A DNA stretch of 42,060 bases from Thermococcus sp. (GTDB lineage: Archaea; Methanobacteriota_B; Thermococci; Thermococcales; Thermococcaceae): positions 1-42,060 of the forward strand of contig NZ_WANV01000028.1 in the NCBI RefSeq assembly GCF_015521605.1, written 5' to 3'. Positions 11,360 through 17,046 of this stretch are shown piece by piece. The notes under the pieces were generated by a model. That model was given only the letters and a program-made list of their open reading frames with translations, was not told the origin of the DNA and searched no databases. Every line of letters begins with the position of its first letter. Position 1 is the first letter of the stretch. Made by a program: the position numbers and the translations under genes.

Positions 11360-12628
11360 TCATCCACCTGCCCTTTCTTTATCAAGGCGGTATATATTCC
11401 TTCCGAGCCACTGGTCGAGGGTCTTCTGCCTCGCAAGATGGCCAAGGATGTAGCTCCTCTCAAGGTACTTCTCAAACGGATGTTCGAGGCGCCTCCTTAT
11501 GGCATCAAGTGCCTCGTTGAGGGTCTCGAAGCGGCCTATGAGGTTACCCATGGCCTTCTTAACCCCCAGCCTTATCTGCCACACCCCGACGGGGGCGTAG
11601 TACTCAGGGGTGACCTCTCTGAACACGACCGCTCTAGCTTGCCTCCTTCTCTCCCTCAGCGCTTCGAGGACGCTCAGCCTTGCCGCATGATAAGCGCCGG
11701 CGGTTTCCTTTACATATTCCTTCCTTCCCCGGAAGTCCTCGTAGTCGTGGATTACGCTCGGTTCACTAGCCCCGAAGAGGGAACCCCTCAACCACACCTC
11801 AAGTAGCTCGAAGGCGTAAGTTTCGGGCATCAGCAGGACGGCGTAGCGGTTGCCGAGGAAGCGATAGAAGTAGACCTCGTAGTCGTTTATCTCCGGGTAG
11901 CGGAGAATCTCGCGCCTCAGATTCTTGCCTATGGTGTCCTGCACGGCCGTTATGCTCCACCTCGTTGGGACGAGCCTCTTATCAAGGCCGAGAAGCCCCG
12001 CTGAGAGGAGCCTTATGATGTAGTACTCATCGAAGCCCCAGTTGTAGAGACGCATTATGGCCGCTTCCGCCTTCAGCTCGTCGCTTACCACGTAGTCGGT
12101 TCTGCGGGGAATTTTCGGATTCTCGGTCAGCTCGAAATCGAGCAGCTCCGCCTTAGGCCCTATTGGTGGGGCGAACTCGCTTGGGAGGACTTTGAGGATG
12201 GGCTTCCTCTTGAGGAGTATCTCGCTGTCAACGGGCTTAACGCTCATCGCCAGCTCCTGAACCTCACCCAAAATCCGGCCGCTCCTCCTCACGTGGACGT
12301 CGGCTTTGGTCTCGCCCATGACGAGGAGCGACCGGTAGTAGAGTATGTCCCTTATCGTCTTGTCCTCCCACTTGAGAGGGTTGTCAAGATAGCTCGTGTC
12401 CCCCTCAACAGGGGGCACGAGAGGGCCTATCCTGACCTTGGGATAACCGTACTCGCCGACGAAGATGCTGGGGGGAGAAGAGCCAAAGAGGTGGCGCTTG
12501 TTCAGTCTCTGCTCAACGGTGCGGGCTACCCTGAACCTCTCAAGAATCGGGCAGGTAGGCCTCCCGCAGAGGAGCTTTCTGCCCTTGCATACTGCACAGA
12601 GTTTCGAGTTAAAGGGTGGGGCACTCAT
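11360..12628 (-). CDS. nreA: Nre family DNA repair protein (NreA-like)
   Basis: 422-aa archaeal Nre protein. The N-terminus has a zinc-finger-like CAVCKGRKLLCGRPTCPI (about residues 11-28). The body contains the family blocks on SIFVGEYGYPKVRIGPL and the central SVKPVDSEILLKRKP. The C-terminus carries QKTLDQWLG, a PCNA-interacting (PIP-box) motif Q-x-x-L-x-x-W-L, as known for NreA. Haloarchaeal NreA mutants are sensitive to mitomycin C, so a role in repair with the sliding clamp is likely. The start at 12628 gives M-S-A-P-P-F-N. A TATA-like ATAAATA on the minus strand (12657-12651) lies about 26 nt upstream, implying a leaderless message. An apparent 95-residue extension in the same frame is only the antisense of two tRNA genes. 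Confidence 0.88.
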   Translation of the reverse strand: MSAPPFNSKLCAVCKGRKLLCGRPTCPILERFRVARTVEQRLNKRHLFGSSPPSIFVGEYGYPKVRIGPLVPPVEGDTSYLDNPLKWEDKTIRDILYYRSLLVMGETKADVHVRRSGRILGEVQELAMSVKPVDSEILLKRKPILKVLPSEFAPPIGPKAELLDFELTENPKIPRRTDYVVSDELKAEAAIMRLYNWGFDEYYIIRLLSAGLLGLDKRLVPTRWSITAVQDTIGKNLRREILRYPEINDYEVYFYRFLGNRYAVLLMPETYAFELLEVWLRGSLFGASEPSVIHDYEDFRGRKEYVKETAGAYHAARLSVLEALRERRRQARAVVFREVTPEYYAPVGVWQIRLGVKKAMGNLIGRFETLNEALDAIRRRLEHPFEKYLERSYILGHLARQKTLDQWLGRNIYRLDKERAGG

Positions 12629-12650
12629 TGGAGATAGGTACGTGGGAGGG

Positions 12651-12657
12651 TATTTAT
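12651..12657 (-). promoter_or_regulatory. TATA-like element of nre (leaderless start)
   Basis: Reading the minus strand, ATAAATA is centred about 26 nt before the A of ATG 12628. There is no ribosome-binding site between them, so the transcript probably starts at or next to the start codon. Confidence 0.45.
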
Positions 12658-12730
12658 GGTTTGCCGATGGCGGGGAAGTTCCAAAAAACTTAAAAACCCT
12701 CCTCGGCTCATATAACCTGGGCACTGGAGT

Positions 12731-12816
12731 GCCGCGGTAGCCTAGCCTGGTAGGGCGCCGGCCTGCTAAGCCGGTGGGCGTTGCCCACAGGGGTTCAAAT
12801 CCCCTCCGCGGCGCCA
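12731..12816 (+). tRNA. tRNA-Ser (GCT)
   Basis: Complete class II tRNA. The acceptor stem GCCGCGG (12731-12737) pairs with CCGCGGC (12806-12812), followed by discriminator G and encoded CCA (12814-12816). The anticodon loop CTGCTAA, in a GCCGG/CCGGT-like stem, gives anticodon GCT. A long variable arm TGGGCG-TT-GCCCACA is present, as expected for serine. The T arm is GGGG-TTCAAAT-CCCC. An upstream AACTTAAAAACC (12687-12698) could be its TATA box. It reads AGC/AGU codons. Confidence 0.96.
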
Positions 12817-12837
12817 GCATATTTCTTTGGGTCAAAT

Positions 12838-12912
12838 GCCGGGATAGCCTAGAGGCGAGGCGAGGGACTGCAGATCCCTTCCACCCGGGTTCAAATCCCG
12901 GTCCCGGCTCCA
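12838..12912 (+). tRNA. tRNA-Cys (GCA)
   Basis: Complete tRNA 21 nt after tRNA-Ser, probably co-transcribed. The acceptor stem GCCGGGA (12838-12844) pairs with TCCCGGC (12902-12908). The discriminator is T73, the cysteine identity base, followed by an encoded CCA. The anticodon loop CTGCAGA in the GGGA/TCCC stem gives anticodon GCA. The T arm is CCGGG-TTCAAAT-CCCGG. Confidence 0.96.
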
Positions 12913-12915
12913 CAT

Positions 12916-12940
12916 CAACCCTTTGCTTCGCAAAGCGTTG
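12916..12940. repeat. Hairpin with CTTTGC-TTC-GCAAAG core
   Basis: CTTTGC (12921-12926), loop TTC, GCAAAG (12930-12935), extended by outer CAAC/GTTG after a C-C mismatch. It begins 4 nt after the tRNA-Cys CCA end. It belongs to the set of three hairpins with the same 6-bp stem in this gap. Confidence 0.6.
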
Positions 12941-13014
12941 ACGGAAAGATGGCGTGCAATTTTAAAAACACTTGTTTTTTGAGTGGTTTATCATTCAATT
13001 GGCCGTTCTACCAC

Positions 13015-13063
13015 GTTCCACTCTCCACAAGGCGTCCGAAGGACGCCAGACTAAGCGTGGAAC
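13015..13063. repeat. Nested inverted repeat
   Basis: Outer arms GTTCCAC (13015-13021) and GTGGAAC (13057-13063) enclose a perfect 7-bp hairpin GGCGTCC-GAA-GGACGCC (13031-13047). This could be the fold of a small RNA or one end of a decayed element. Confidence 0.5.
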
Positions 13064-13162
13064 CTGATTGGTGACCTGTTTTAAAGTTAAACCCCACCAC
13101 AGGCAAGTTTCAGAGCGCACGCTTTATCTTGTAACCGTTTAATAGAGAAGGGAACTTTTGGT

Positions 13163-13181
13163 CAAGCTTTCTCAAAGCTTG
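13163..13181. repeat. CAAGCTTT hairpin, copy 1
   Basis: Perfect 8-bp stem CAAGCTTT / AAAGCTTG with loop CTC. It is preceded by TTTTGGT and followed by CT, the same flanks as the copy at 13485-13508. Confidence 0.6.
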
Positions 13182-13230
13182 CTCTGTACCCTCAAACCCT
13201 CCGATGCGGGGTTTTCACCCTGCGTTGGGA

Positions 13231-13249
13231 AACTTTGCTGGGCAAAGTT
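13231..13249. repeat. Hairpin with CTTTGC-TGG-GCAAAG core
   Basis: Perfect 8-bp stem AACTTTGC / GCAAAGTT around loop TGG. It lies inside the larger loop closed by the 13192-13202 / 13301-13312 long-range pairing. Confidence 0.6.
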
Positions 13250-13484
13250 GATCGATAGAGATGCATCAAAGTTCGGCATGCTTTTTGTGCTGGGCTCTTT
13301 GGAGGGGTTTGACTTCCAACTGGCAATTTCAAGCGTGTTTTCTATGCTTGAGCGCCTTCGGGCGTTATTTTAAAGCAAACACTCCTTAAATCAACCAGCG
13401 TGAGTACAAACCCCTTCAAACGTAACTCTTGAAAAAGCATGCCAACTTTTGACTACTCCTTTTTAAACAGTTAAGTCGTTTGGT

Positions 13485-13508
13485 CAAGCTTTGCAAAAGC
13501 AAAGCTTG
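13485..13508. repeat. CAAGCTTTGC hairpin, copy 2
   Basis: Perfect 10-bp stem CAAGCTTTGC / GCAAAGCTTG with loop AAAA. The left flank TTTGGT matches copy 1, so these are related repeats about 320 nt apart rather than independent hairpins. Confidence 0.65.
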
Positions 13509-13596
13509 CTGGCCTCAGAAGTGGTGGCCCTTCCCACCGCTCGGTGCCGGGCCAACCGTTCAGCCCGAAGGGAGCGTAAGCGCATTGGCCGGGAGA

Positions 13597-13605
13597 TTTT
13601 ATAAA
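13597..13605 (+). promoter_or_regulatory. TATA box of the ThiS/MoaD-like gene
   Basis: TTTTATAAA; a start site about 25 nt downstream (near 13625) leaves a short leader of roughly 12 nt containing GGTGGTGAG. Confidence 0.6.
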
Positions 13606-13637
13606 GGCATGAAAGTACCACCTTTCGGTGGTGAGAG

Positions 13638-13841
13638 ATGATCAGGGTAAAGGTCCTTGGAAGGGGAATAGAGAAGGAAATCGAGTGGCAGAAGGGCATG
13701 AGAGTCGCAGACGTTCTCCGTGAGGTCGGATTCAACACCGAAAGCGCTATAGCAAAGCTCAACGGAAGGGTAGCACTTGAAGACGAGAACGTGAAGGACG
13801 GCGACTATGTTGAGGTTATTCCGGTCGTTTCCGGCGGCTGA
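13638..13841 (+). CDS. ThiS/MoaD family ubiquitin-like protein (SAMP-like)
   Basis: 67-aa beta-grasp protein ending in Val-Ser-Gly-Gly. The C-terminal Gly-Gly is what an E1-like enzyme adenylates, either for sulfur transfer (thiamine, molybdopterin or tRNA thiolation) or for protein conjugation as with archaeal SAMPs. The core IEWQKGMRVADVLREVGF and LNGRVALEDENVKDGD are typical of ThiS/MoaD folds. A closely similar small protein is known from Pyrococcus furiosus. GGTGGTGAG precedes ATG 13638. No E1-like (MoeB/ThiF) gene is nearby, so its pathway cannot be assigned from context. Confidence 0.88.
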   Translation: MIRVKVLGRGIEKEIEWQKGMRVADVLREVGFNTESAIAKLNGRVALEDENVKDGDYVEVIPVVSGG

Positions 13842-13864
13842 TCTCTCTTTTTAATGGTTCTGAT

Positions 13865-13894
13865 CTCCCCAGCCCTGAAGGGCGAGGGTTGGAG
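13865..13894. repeat. Imperfect hairpin between convergent genes
   Basis: Arms CTCC/GGAG, CC/GG and GCCC/GGGC stack with small bulges around a TGAA loop. It lies between the ends of the ubiquitin-like gene (plus) and alanine aminotransferase (minus). It follows a TCTCTCTTTTTAATGG run that could terminate the plus-strand transcript. Confidence 0.4.
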
Positions 13895-13926
13895 AAGAAA
13901 AAAGCCAGGAGAGAAAAGACAAGAGT

Positions 13927-15126
13927 TCACTCAGAAAGCCTCCTCCTCATAAATGCCTCGAAATTGTTCATGGCCTCCTCCAAAATCTCAACTGGGGGCA
14001 GGAAGACCGCCCTGAAGTGCCACTCGCCGGCGTAGCCAAAGCCGGAGCCGTGGACAAAGAGCACGTGGGCCTCATGTAGGGCATCCAGAACGAAGTCCTT
14101 GTCGCTCTTCCACTTGGAGCGCTCCTCTATCCTCGGGAAGATGTAGAATGCTCCCTGGGGCTTGGTGGTGCTTATCCCTGGAATCTCACTTAGGCGCTTG
14201 TAGATGTAGTCCCTCCTCTCCTTTAGTTTGGCCATGTACTCCTCAAGGTAATCCATCGGACCTGTGAGACCGGCTATTGCCGCGAACTGGGCAGGGGTGT
14301 TCGGGCAGAGTCTTATCCTCGCCATCTTGTCTATTGCCTCCTTCACCTCGGCGAGCTTGTCTTCGGGGTCAACGTAGTAGAAGTAGCCGAGGCGCCAGCC
14401 TGTGGCAAAGTAAACCTTTGACATGCCGTTCATAACGATAACAGGAACGTCCTTCGTGAGGGAGCCCGGAGAGACGTGTTTTCCTTCGTAGGTCATGAGG
14501 TCGTATATCTCGTCGCTTATCACGGGCAGGTCGTACTCACCGGCAAGGTCGAGTATCTCCTTAATCGTCTTCCTCTCGTAGAGCGCTCCGGTTGGGTTGT
14601 TCGGGTTGATGACCGCTATGGCCTTCGTCCTCTCGTCTATTTTCTTCCTCATGTCATCGATATCCGGCTGCCAGCCGTTCTCCTCTACGGTAAGGTACTC
14701 ATTGGCAATGCCACCGTAGAACCTGACCAGGCCGGTGTATGGCGGATAGCTGGGACTCGGGACAAGGATGTTGTCGCCGGGGTTGAGGAGGGCGCCGAAT
14801 ATGAACTGCAACGCCTCGGTAACAGCCGCGGTAACGCGGACATCGTCGGGGGTTATATCAACGCCGTTCTTCTTTCTCTCACGCTCCACTATTGCCTCCC
14901 TCAGCTCGGGGATTCCCTCGCTCGGTCCGTAGTAGTTGTGCCCATCCTGGATGGCCTTACAGTAGGCGTCCCTCATGTGCTTCGGCGGCTGAAAGTCGAA
15001 CTTTCCGGGGTCGCCAATGTTGAGCCTGATGACCTTTATCCCCTTCTTTTCAAGCTCCCTCGCCGGGAGAACAACGTCCCTTATGGCGTATTCGATGCCC
15101 ATGGCCCTTTCGGATGCACGAATCAT
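13927..15126 (-). CDS. Alanine aminotransferase (PLP fold type I)
   Basis: 399-aa aminotransferase closely matching the P. furiosus alanine aminotransferase, which interconverts pyruvate/glutamate and alanine/2-oxoglutarate and disposes of reductant as alanine. Landmarks are RLNIGDPGKFDF near the start, NPNNPTGALY (substrate/PLP binding), SDEIYDLM, the PLP lysine Lys237 in GMSKVYFATGWRLGY, and RAVFLPP near the end. In-frame codons upstream (15177, 15138) would add unconserved residues. ATG 15126 has GGTGGT 6 nt before it and gives M-I-R-A-S as in relatives. Its minus-strand TATA may be CTTTTAAAC near 15190-15182. Confidence 0.93.
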   Translation of the reverse strand: MIRASERAMGIEYAIRDVVLPARELEKKGIKVIRLNIGDPGKFDFQPPKHMRDAYCKAIQDGHNYYGPSEGIPELREAIVERERKKNGVDITPDDVRVTAAVTEALQFIFGALLNPGDNILVPSPSYPPYTGLVRFYGGIANEYLTVEENGWQPDIDDMRKKIDERTKAIAVINPNNPTGALYERKTIKEILDLAGEYDLPVISDEIYDLMTYEGKHVSPGSLTKDVPVIVMNGMSKVYFATGWRLGYFYYVDPEDKLAEVKEAIDKMARIRLCPNTPAQFAAIAGLTGPMDYLEEYMAKLKERRDYIYKRLSEIPGISTTKPQGAFYIFPRIEERSKWKSDKDFVLDALHEAHVLFVHGSGFGYAGEWHFRAVFLPPVEILEEAMNNFEAFMRRRLSE

Positions 15127-15182
15127 GTGAACCACCATTTGAATGATGAATGGTTGTCGTAAAAAACCTTTGCCCACATAGG

Positions 15183-15190
15183 TTTAAAAG
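15183..15190 (+). promoter_or_regulatory. TATA box for the candidate C/D RNA
   Basis: TTTAAAAG is centred about 25 nt upstream of 15212, exactly where the predicted RNA fold begins. The same near-palindromic element can also serve the divergent alanine aminotransferase gene. Confidence 0.4.
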
Positions 15191-15211
15191 GGCGTGACTG
15201 TAACGGGTTAC

Positions 15212-15276
15212 GGGCAATGACGAGTAGCAAGCATGCTGAAAGCTCACGAATGATGACGTGAACACCCACCGAGCCC
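15212..15276 (+). ncRNA. Candidate box C/D guide sRNA (2'-O-methylation guide)
   Basis: The fold fits archaeal C/D RNAs piece by piece. A terminal stem GGGC (15212-15215) pairs with GCCC (15273-15276). Then come box C ATGACGA (15217-15223), a 12-nt guide (15224-15235), box D' CTGA (15236-15239), a 10-nt spacer, box C' ATGATGA (15250-15256), a second 12-nt guide (15257-15268) and box D CCGA (15269-15272). Both guides have the usual 12-nt length. The two departures, C for T in box C position 5 and in box D position 2, are the bases that pair as U-U in the kink-turn, so here they would form C-C. Guide complements are CATGCTTGCTAC and TGGGTGTTCACG; I could not place them in rRNA or tRNA. Confidence 0.55.
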
Positions 15277-15283
15277 CTCGATA

Positions 15284-15293
15284 CGTTTATTAA
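15284..15293 (+). promoter_or_regulatory. TATA-like element of the split lysO genes (leaderless)
   Basis: GTTTATTAAC is centred about 26 nt before ATG 15315 with no ribosome-binding site between, suggesting a leaderless message. Confidence 0.5.
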
Positions 15294-15314
15294 CATTCAA
15301 AAGAAGGTTTTTAC

Positions 15315-15560
15315 ATGAACATCTTTATCCCACTAATCGCGGGCGTTCTCATAGGCTACCTTCTTCGTCGGAAGGGACGCAAGGTAGACGCCGACCTTCC
15401 AATGAGCGCCGCACTGCTGCTCCTGATATTCTTCATGGGCGTCGAGGCCGGGAAAGTGAGGATAGACGCCCTGTGGCTCCTAAGCTCATCCGTAGTATTC
15501 GCGGCCCTGACAATTGCGGGAAGCGTCGGAATCGCTCTCATCGTGGGGGGAAGGGGATGA
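15315..15560 (+). CDS. LysO-family transporter, N-terminal half
   Basis: 81-aa membrane protein with about three hydrophobic helices (residues 2-17, 31-47, 55-76). It corresponds to the N-terminal part of LysO (DUF340), the lysine exporter, including LLLLIFFMGVEAGK which parallels the LILFFMGI segment of the E. coli protein. E. coli LysO is one chain of about 300 aa; here the two halves are separate genes overlapping by ATGA. The pair probably acts as a heteromeric exporter. Amino-acid export is inferred from the family; the substrate is unproven. Confidence 0.8.
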   Translation: MNIFIPLIAGVLIGYLLRRKGRKVDADLPMSAALLLLIFFMGVEAGKVRIDALWLLSSSVVFAALTIAGSVGIALIVGGRG

Positions 15561-16138
15561 GGTTTCTGATTTACGTCCTGCTCGCTCTGACTGCGGGCAT
15601 ACTCACGGGGCACTTCTATGCCCCCGAATTCGGCAATCTCTATGAAATCATGCTCTACCTGCTGATACTTATAATAGGAATTGACCTCGGTCAGAGCTTT
15701 CGCCTGAAGGAGATTAAGAAGCTCGGAAGGCTGGCCATAAAACTGCCCCTAGGCACCCTCCTGGGCTCACTCCTGGGCGGCCTCGTTGCTTCCCTGCTCC
15801 TGGGAATAGAGCTCAAGTGGGGGCTGGCAATAGCGGCCGGCTGCGGCTGGTACAGCCTCACCGGGCCTTTGATAGCTCAGTATTCAGCCGTCTACGGCAC
15901 CCTCGGCTTCCTTGCCAACCTGACAAGGGAGATATTCACCGTCCTCCTCTACCCCGTCGCTATTGGAAAAATGCGGAAGGAGCTGGCGGTCTCCATGGGC
16001 GGCGCCACAACCATGGACACGACGCTCCCGATTATGACGAAGTTCGGGGGCAGCGAGGTTGCGCTGATAGCCTTCGTTCACGGCTTCGTGCTCACGGCAC
16101 TTGTACCGTTTGTGGTTCCATTCATACTACAGTTCTGA
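15557..16138 (+). CDS. lysO: LysO-family transporter, C-terminal half
   Basis: 193-aa membrane protein with about six hydrophobic segments, matching the C-terminal domain of LysO. The conserved blocks are present: LILIIGIDLGQSFR, AAGCGWYSLTGPLI, LTREIFTVLLYP and GGATTMDTTLPIMTKFGG. E. coli LysO has GFGWYSLSG, DLAREL and GATSMDFTLP at the equivalent places. ATG 15557 overlaps the N-terminal gene by 4 nt and is preceded by GGGGGAAGGGG. An upstream extension of the frame (to 15473) lies inside the partner gene and is not used. Confidence 0.85.
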   Translation: MRFLIYVLLALTAGILTGHFYAPEFGNLYEIMLYLLILIIGIDLGQSFRLKEIKKLGRLAIKLPLGTLLGSLLGGLVASLLLGIELKWGLAIAAGCGWYSLTGPLIAQYSAVYGTLGFLANLTREIFTVLLYPVAIGKMRKELAVSMGGATTMDTTLPIMTKFGGSEVALIAFVHGFVLTALVPFVVPFILQF

Positions 16139-16146
16139 CCAATAAC

Positions 16147-16154
16147 CTTTTAAG
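16147..16154 (+). promoter_or_regulatory. TATA box of the small winged-helix gene
   Basis: CTTTTAAG about 50 nt before ATG 16200; expected start site near 16175. Confidence 0.45.
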
Positions 16155-16199
16155 TTCAAACGTTTTAGGTTCTATTGACAAACCTACGGGGTGATAAAG

Positions 16200-16379
16200 A
16201 TGGCTGAGGTTGAACTCGTTTTCAAGGTTCTGAAGGAGGCCGGAAAGCCCCTCAAGAGCAAGGAAATAGCCGAACTCGCTGGAATCGACAAGAAAGAGGT
16301 TGATAAGGCTATCAAGATCCTCAAAAAGGAGGGCAAAATCATCTCGCCGAAACGCTGCTACTATGCCCCTGCGGAGTGA
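16200..16379 (+). CDS. Small winged helix-turn-helix DNA-binding protein
   Basis: 59-aa protein consisting of a single winged-helix domain. KPLKSKEIAELAGIDKKEVDKAIKILKKEG forms the helix-turn-helix, and IISPKRCYYAPAE the wing. Such minimal HTH proteins are common in Thermococcales; the target is unknown. GTG 16191 is in frame, but ATG 16200 lies at the right distance from GGGGTGAT and gives M-A-E-V. Its last 19 bases overlap the 3' end of the convergent ferritin-like gene. Confidence 0.8.
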   Translation: MAEVELVFKVLKEAGKPLKSKEIAELAGIDKKEVDKAIKILKKEGKIISPKRCYYAPAE

Positions 16380-16936
16380 GAATACTTCTCGCTGAGCTTT
16401 TTGAGGATCGCCTCGTGCTGTTCCTCGTTTCTTTTTATCTCCTTGACGAGCTCCCTCACGACCGGGTGGAAGGCCCTCCGGGACAGTCTGTCGTAGAGCT
16501 CCAGCATGTCCCTCTCCAGCTCAAGGTATCGTCCAAGGAGCTCCCCCACCTTCCCATCCCCGTTCTCAGGCAGGACAACCTCCGTCGGGAAGTCTTTTAG
16601 GTACTCCTCGATTATCTCTTCAGGAGGAACCCTGGCCCCCATTGCGCCGAACCCCAGCGGCATCACGACCGTGGGCAGACCCGGGATGAGGGCCACTTCA
16701 CCAGCACTCTCTCCGGTTCCATACTCCTCCACCAACCTCATGGAGTCATGATATGCCCTCTCAAGCGCCTCCATCAGATGTCTGTGGAATGCCGCATCTA
16801 TGGCCATTCTCATTATGAGGGCCCTCAGATCGGCATACTCCGGATCCCTTAGCTTCTTAAGGAGCTTCCTGTACTCCCTCTCGGCCTTTTCCTCCAGCCT
16901 CTTCAGCTCCTCAACCGTGGTTATCATCCTCTCCAT
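16361..16936 (-). CDS. Ferritin-like four-helix protein of unknown function
   Basis: 191-aa, almost entirely helical and highly charged. Two helix pairs flank a glycine/proline-rich middle (about residues 72-100, LIPGLPTVVMPLGFGAMG). The last helix carries NEEQHEAILKKL with an E-x-x-H motif, and the preceding helix has ELERDMLELYDRL. The pattern recalls rubrerythrin/ferritin-like carboxylate di-iron proteins. The first helix pair has only D-x-x-x-H (DAAFH), so a complete di-iron site is uncertain. GGAGGTG lies 6 nt before ATG 16936. A promoter with CTTTAAATAAC sits on the minus strand near 16980-16970. Confidence 0.6.
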   Translation of the reverse strand: MERMITTVEELKRLEEKAEREYRKLLKKLRDPEYADLRALIMRMAIDAAFHRHLMEALERAYHDSMRLVEEYGTGESAGEVALIPGLPTVVMPLGFGAMGARVPPEEIIEEYLKDFPTEVVLPENGDGKVGELLGRYLELERDMLELYDRLSRRAFHPVVRELVKEIKRNEEQHEAILKKLSEKYSHSAGA

Positions 16937-17004
16937 GCTCTCCACCTCCGGAGCAGTTTAATAACATTTAGTTATTTAAAGATTTTGGTTCAAAACGCAA
17001 AAAC

Positions 17005-17014
17005 TTTTTTAAAG
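17005..17014 (+). promoter_or_regulatory. TATA box of rpl44e-rps27e
   Basis: TTTTTTAAAG; the start site would be near 17036, giving an unusually long leader of about 85 nt. Confidence 0.5.
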
Positions 17015-17046
17015 CCTCACCCCTACCGATGCCTGCAGGCACTATC

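Larger units (their letters stand above)
12913..13596. other. Hairpin-rich non-coding region downstream of the tRNA pair
   Basis: About 720 bases without a convincing gene. The region is AT-richer than the genes but packed with short perfect hairpins. Three of them share the stem CTTTGC/GCAAAG (12921-12935, 13233-13247, 13489-13504). A fourth has an AAGCTTT/AAAGCTT stem (13164-13180). A nested stem spans 13015-13063. A near-perfect long-range pair joins TCAAACCCTCC (13192-13202) to GGAGGGGTTTGA (13301-13312). A CGCC-TTCG-GGCG hairpin lies near 13352-13363. Open frames here (for example 13158-13373) are artefact-like. It may hold structured RNA or a decayed member of a dispersed repeat family. 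Confidence 0.6.

Noticed and set aside
12629-12913. N-terminal extension of the nre frame by 95 residues
   Set aside because: It is the antisense of tRNA-Ser, tRNA-Cys and the promoter region; the low-complexity, Arg/Pro/Gly-rich peptide and the TATA 26 nt before 12628 support the shorter start.
13158-13373. 71-codon open frame in the hairpin-rich gap
   Set aside because: It traverses several perfect hairpins, has no ribosome-binding site and a cysteine/serine-rich artefact-like composition.
13617-13632. ACCACC-TTTC-GGTGGT hairpin overlapping the ribosome-binding site of the ubiquitin-like gene
   Set aside because: The TATA box at 13597-13605 puts the transcription start near 13625, so the 5' arm is probably not in the RNA.
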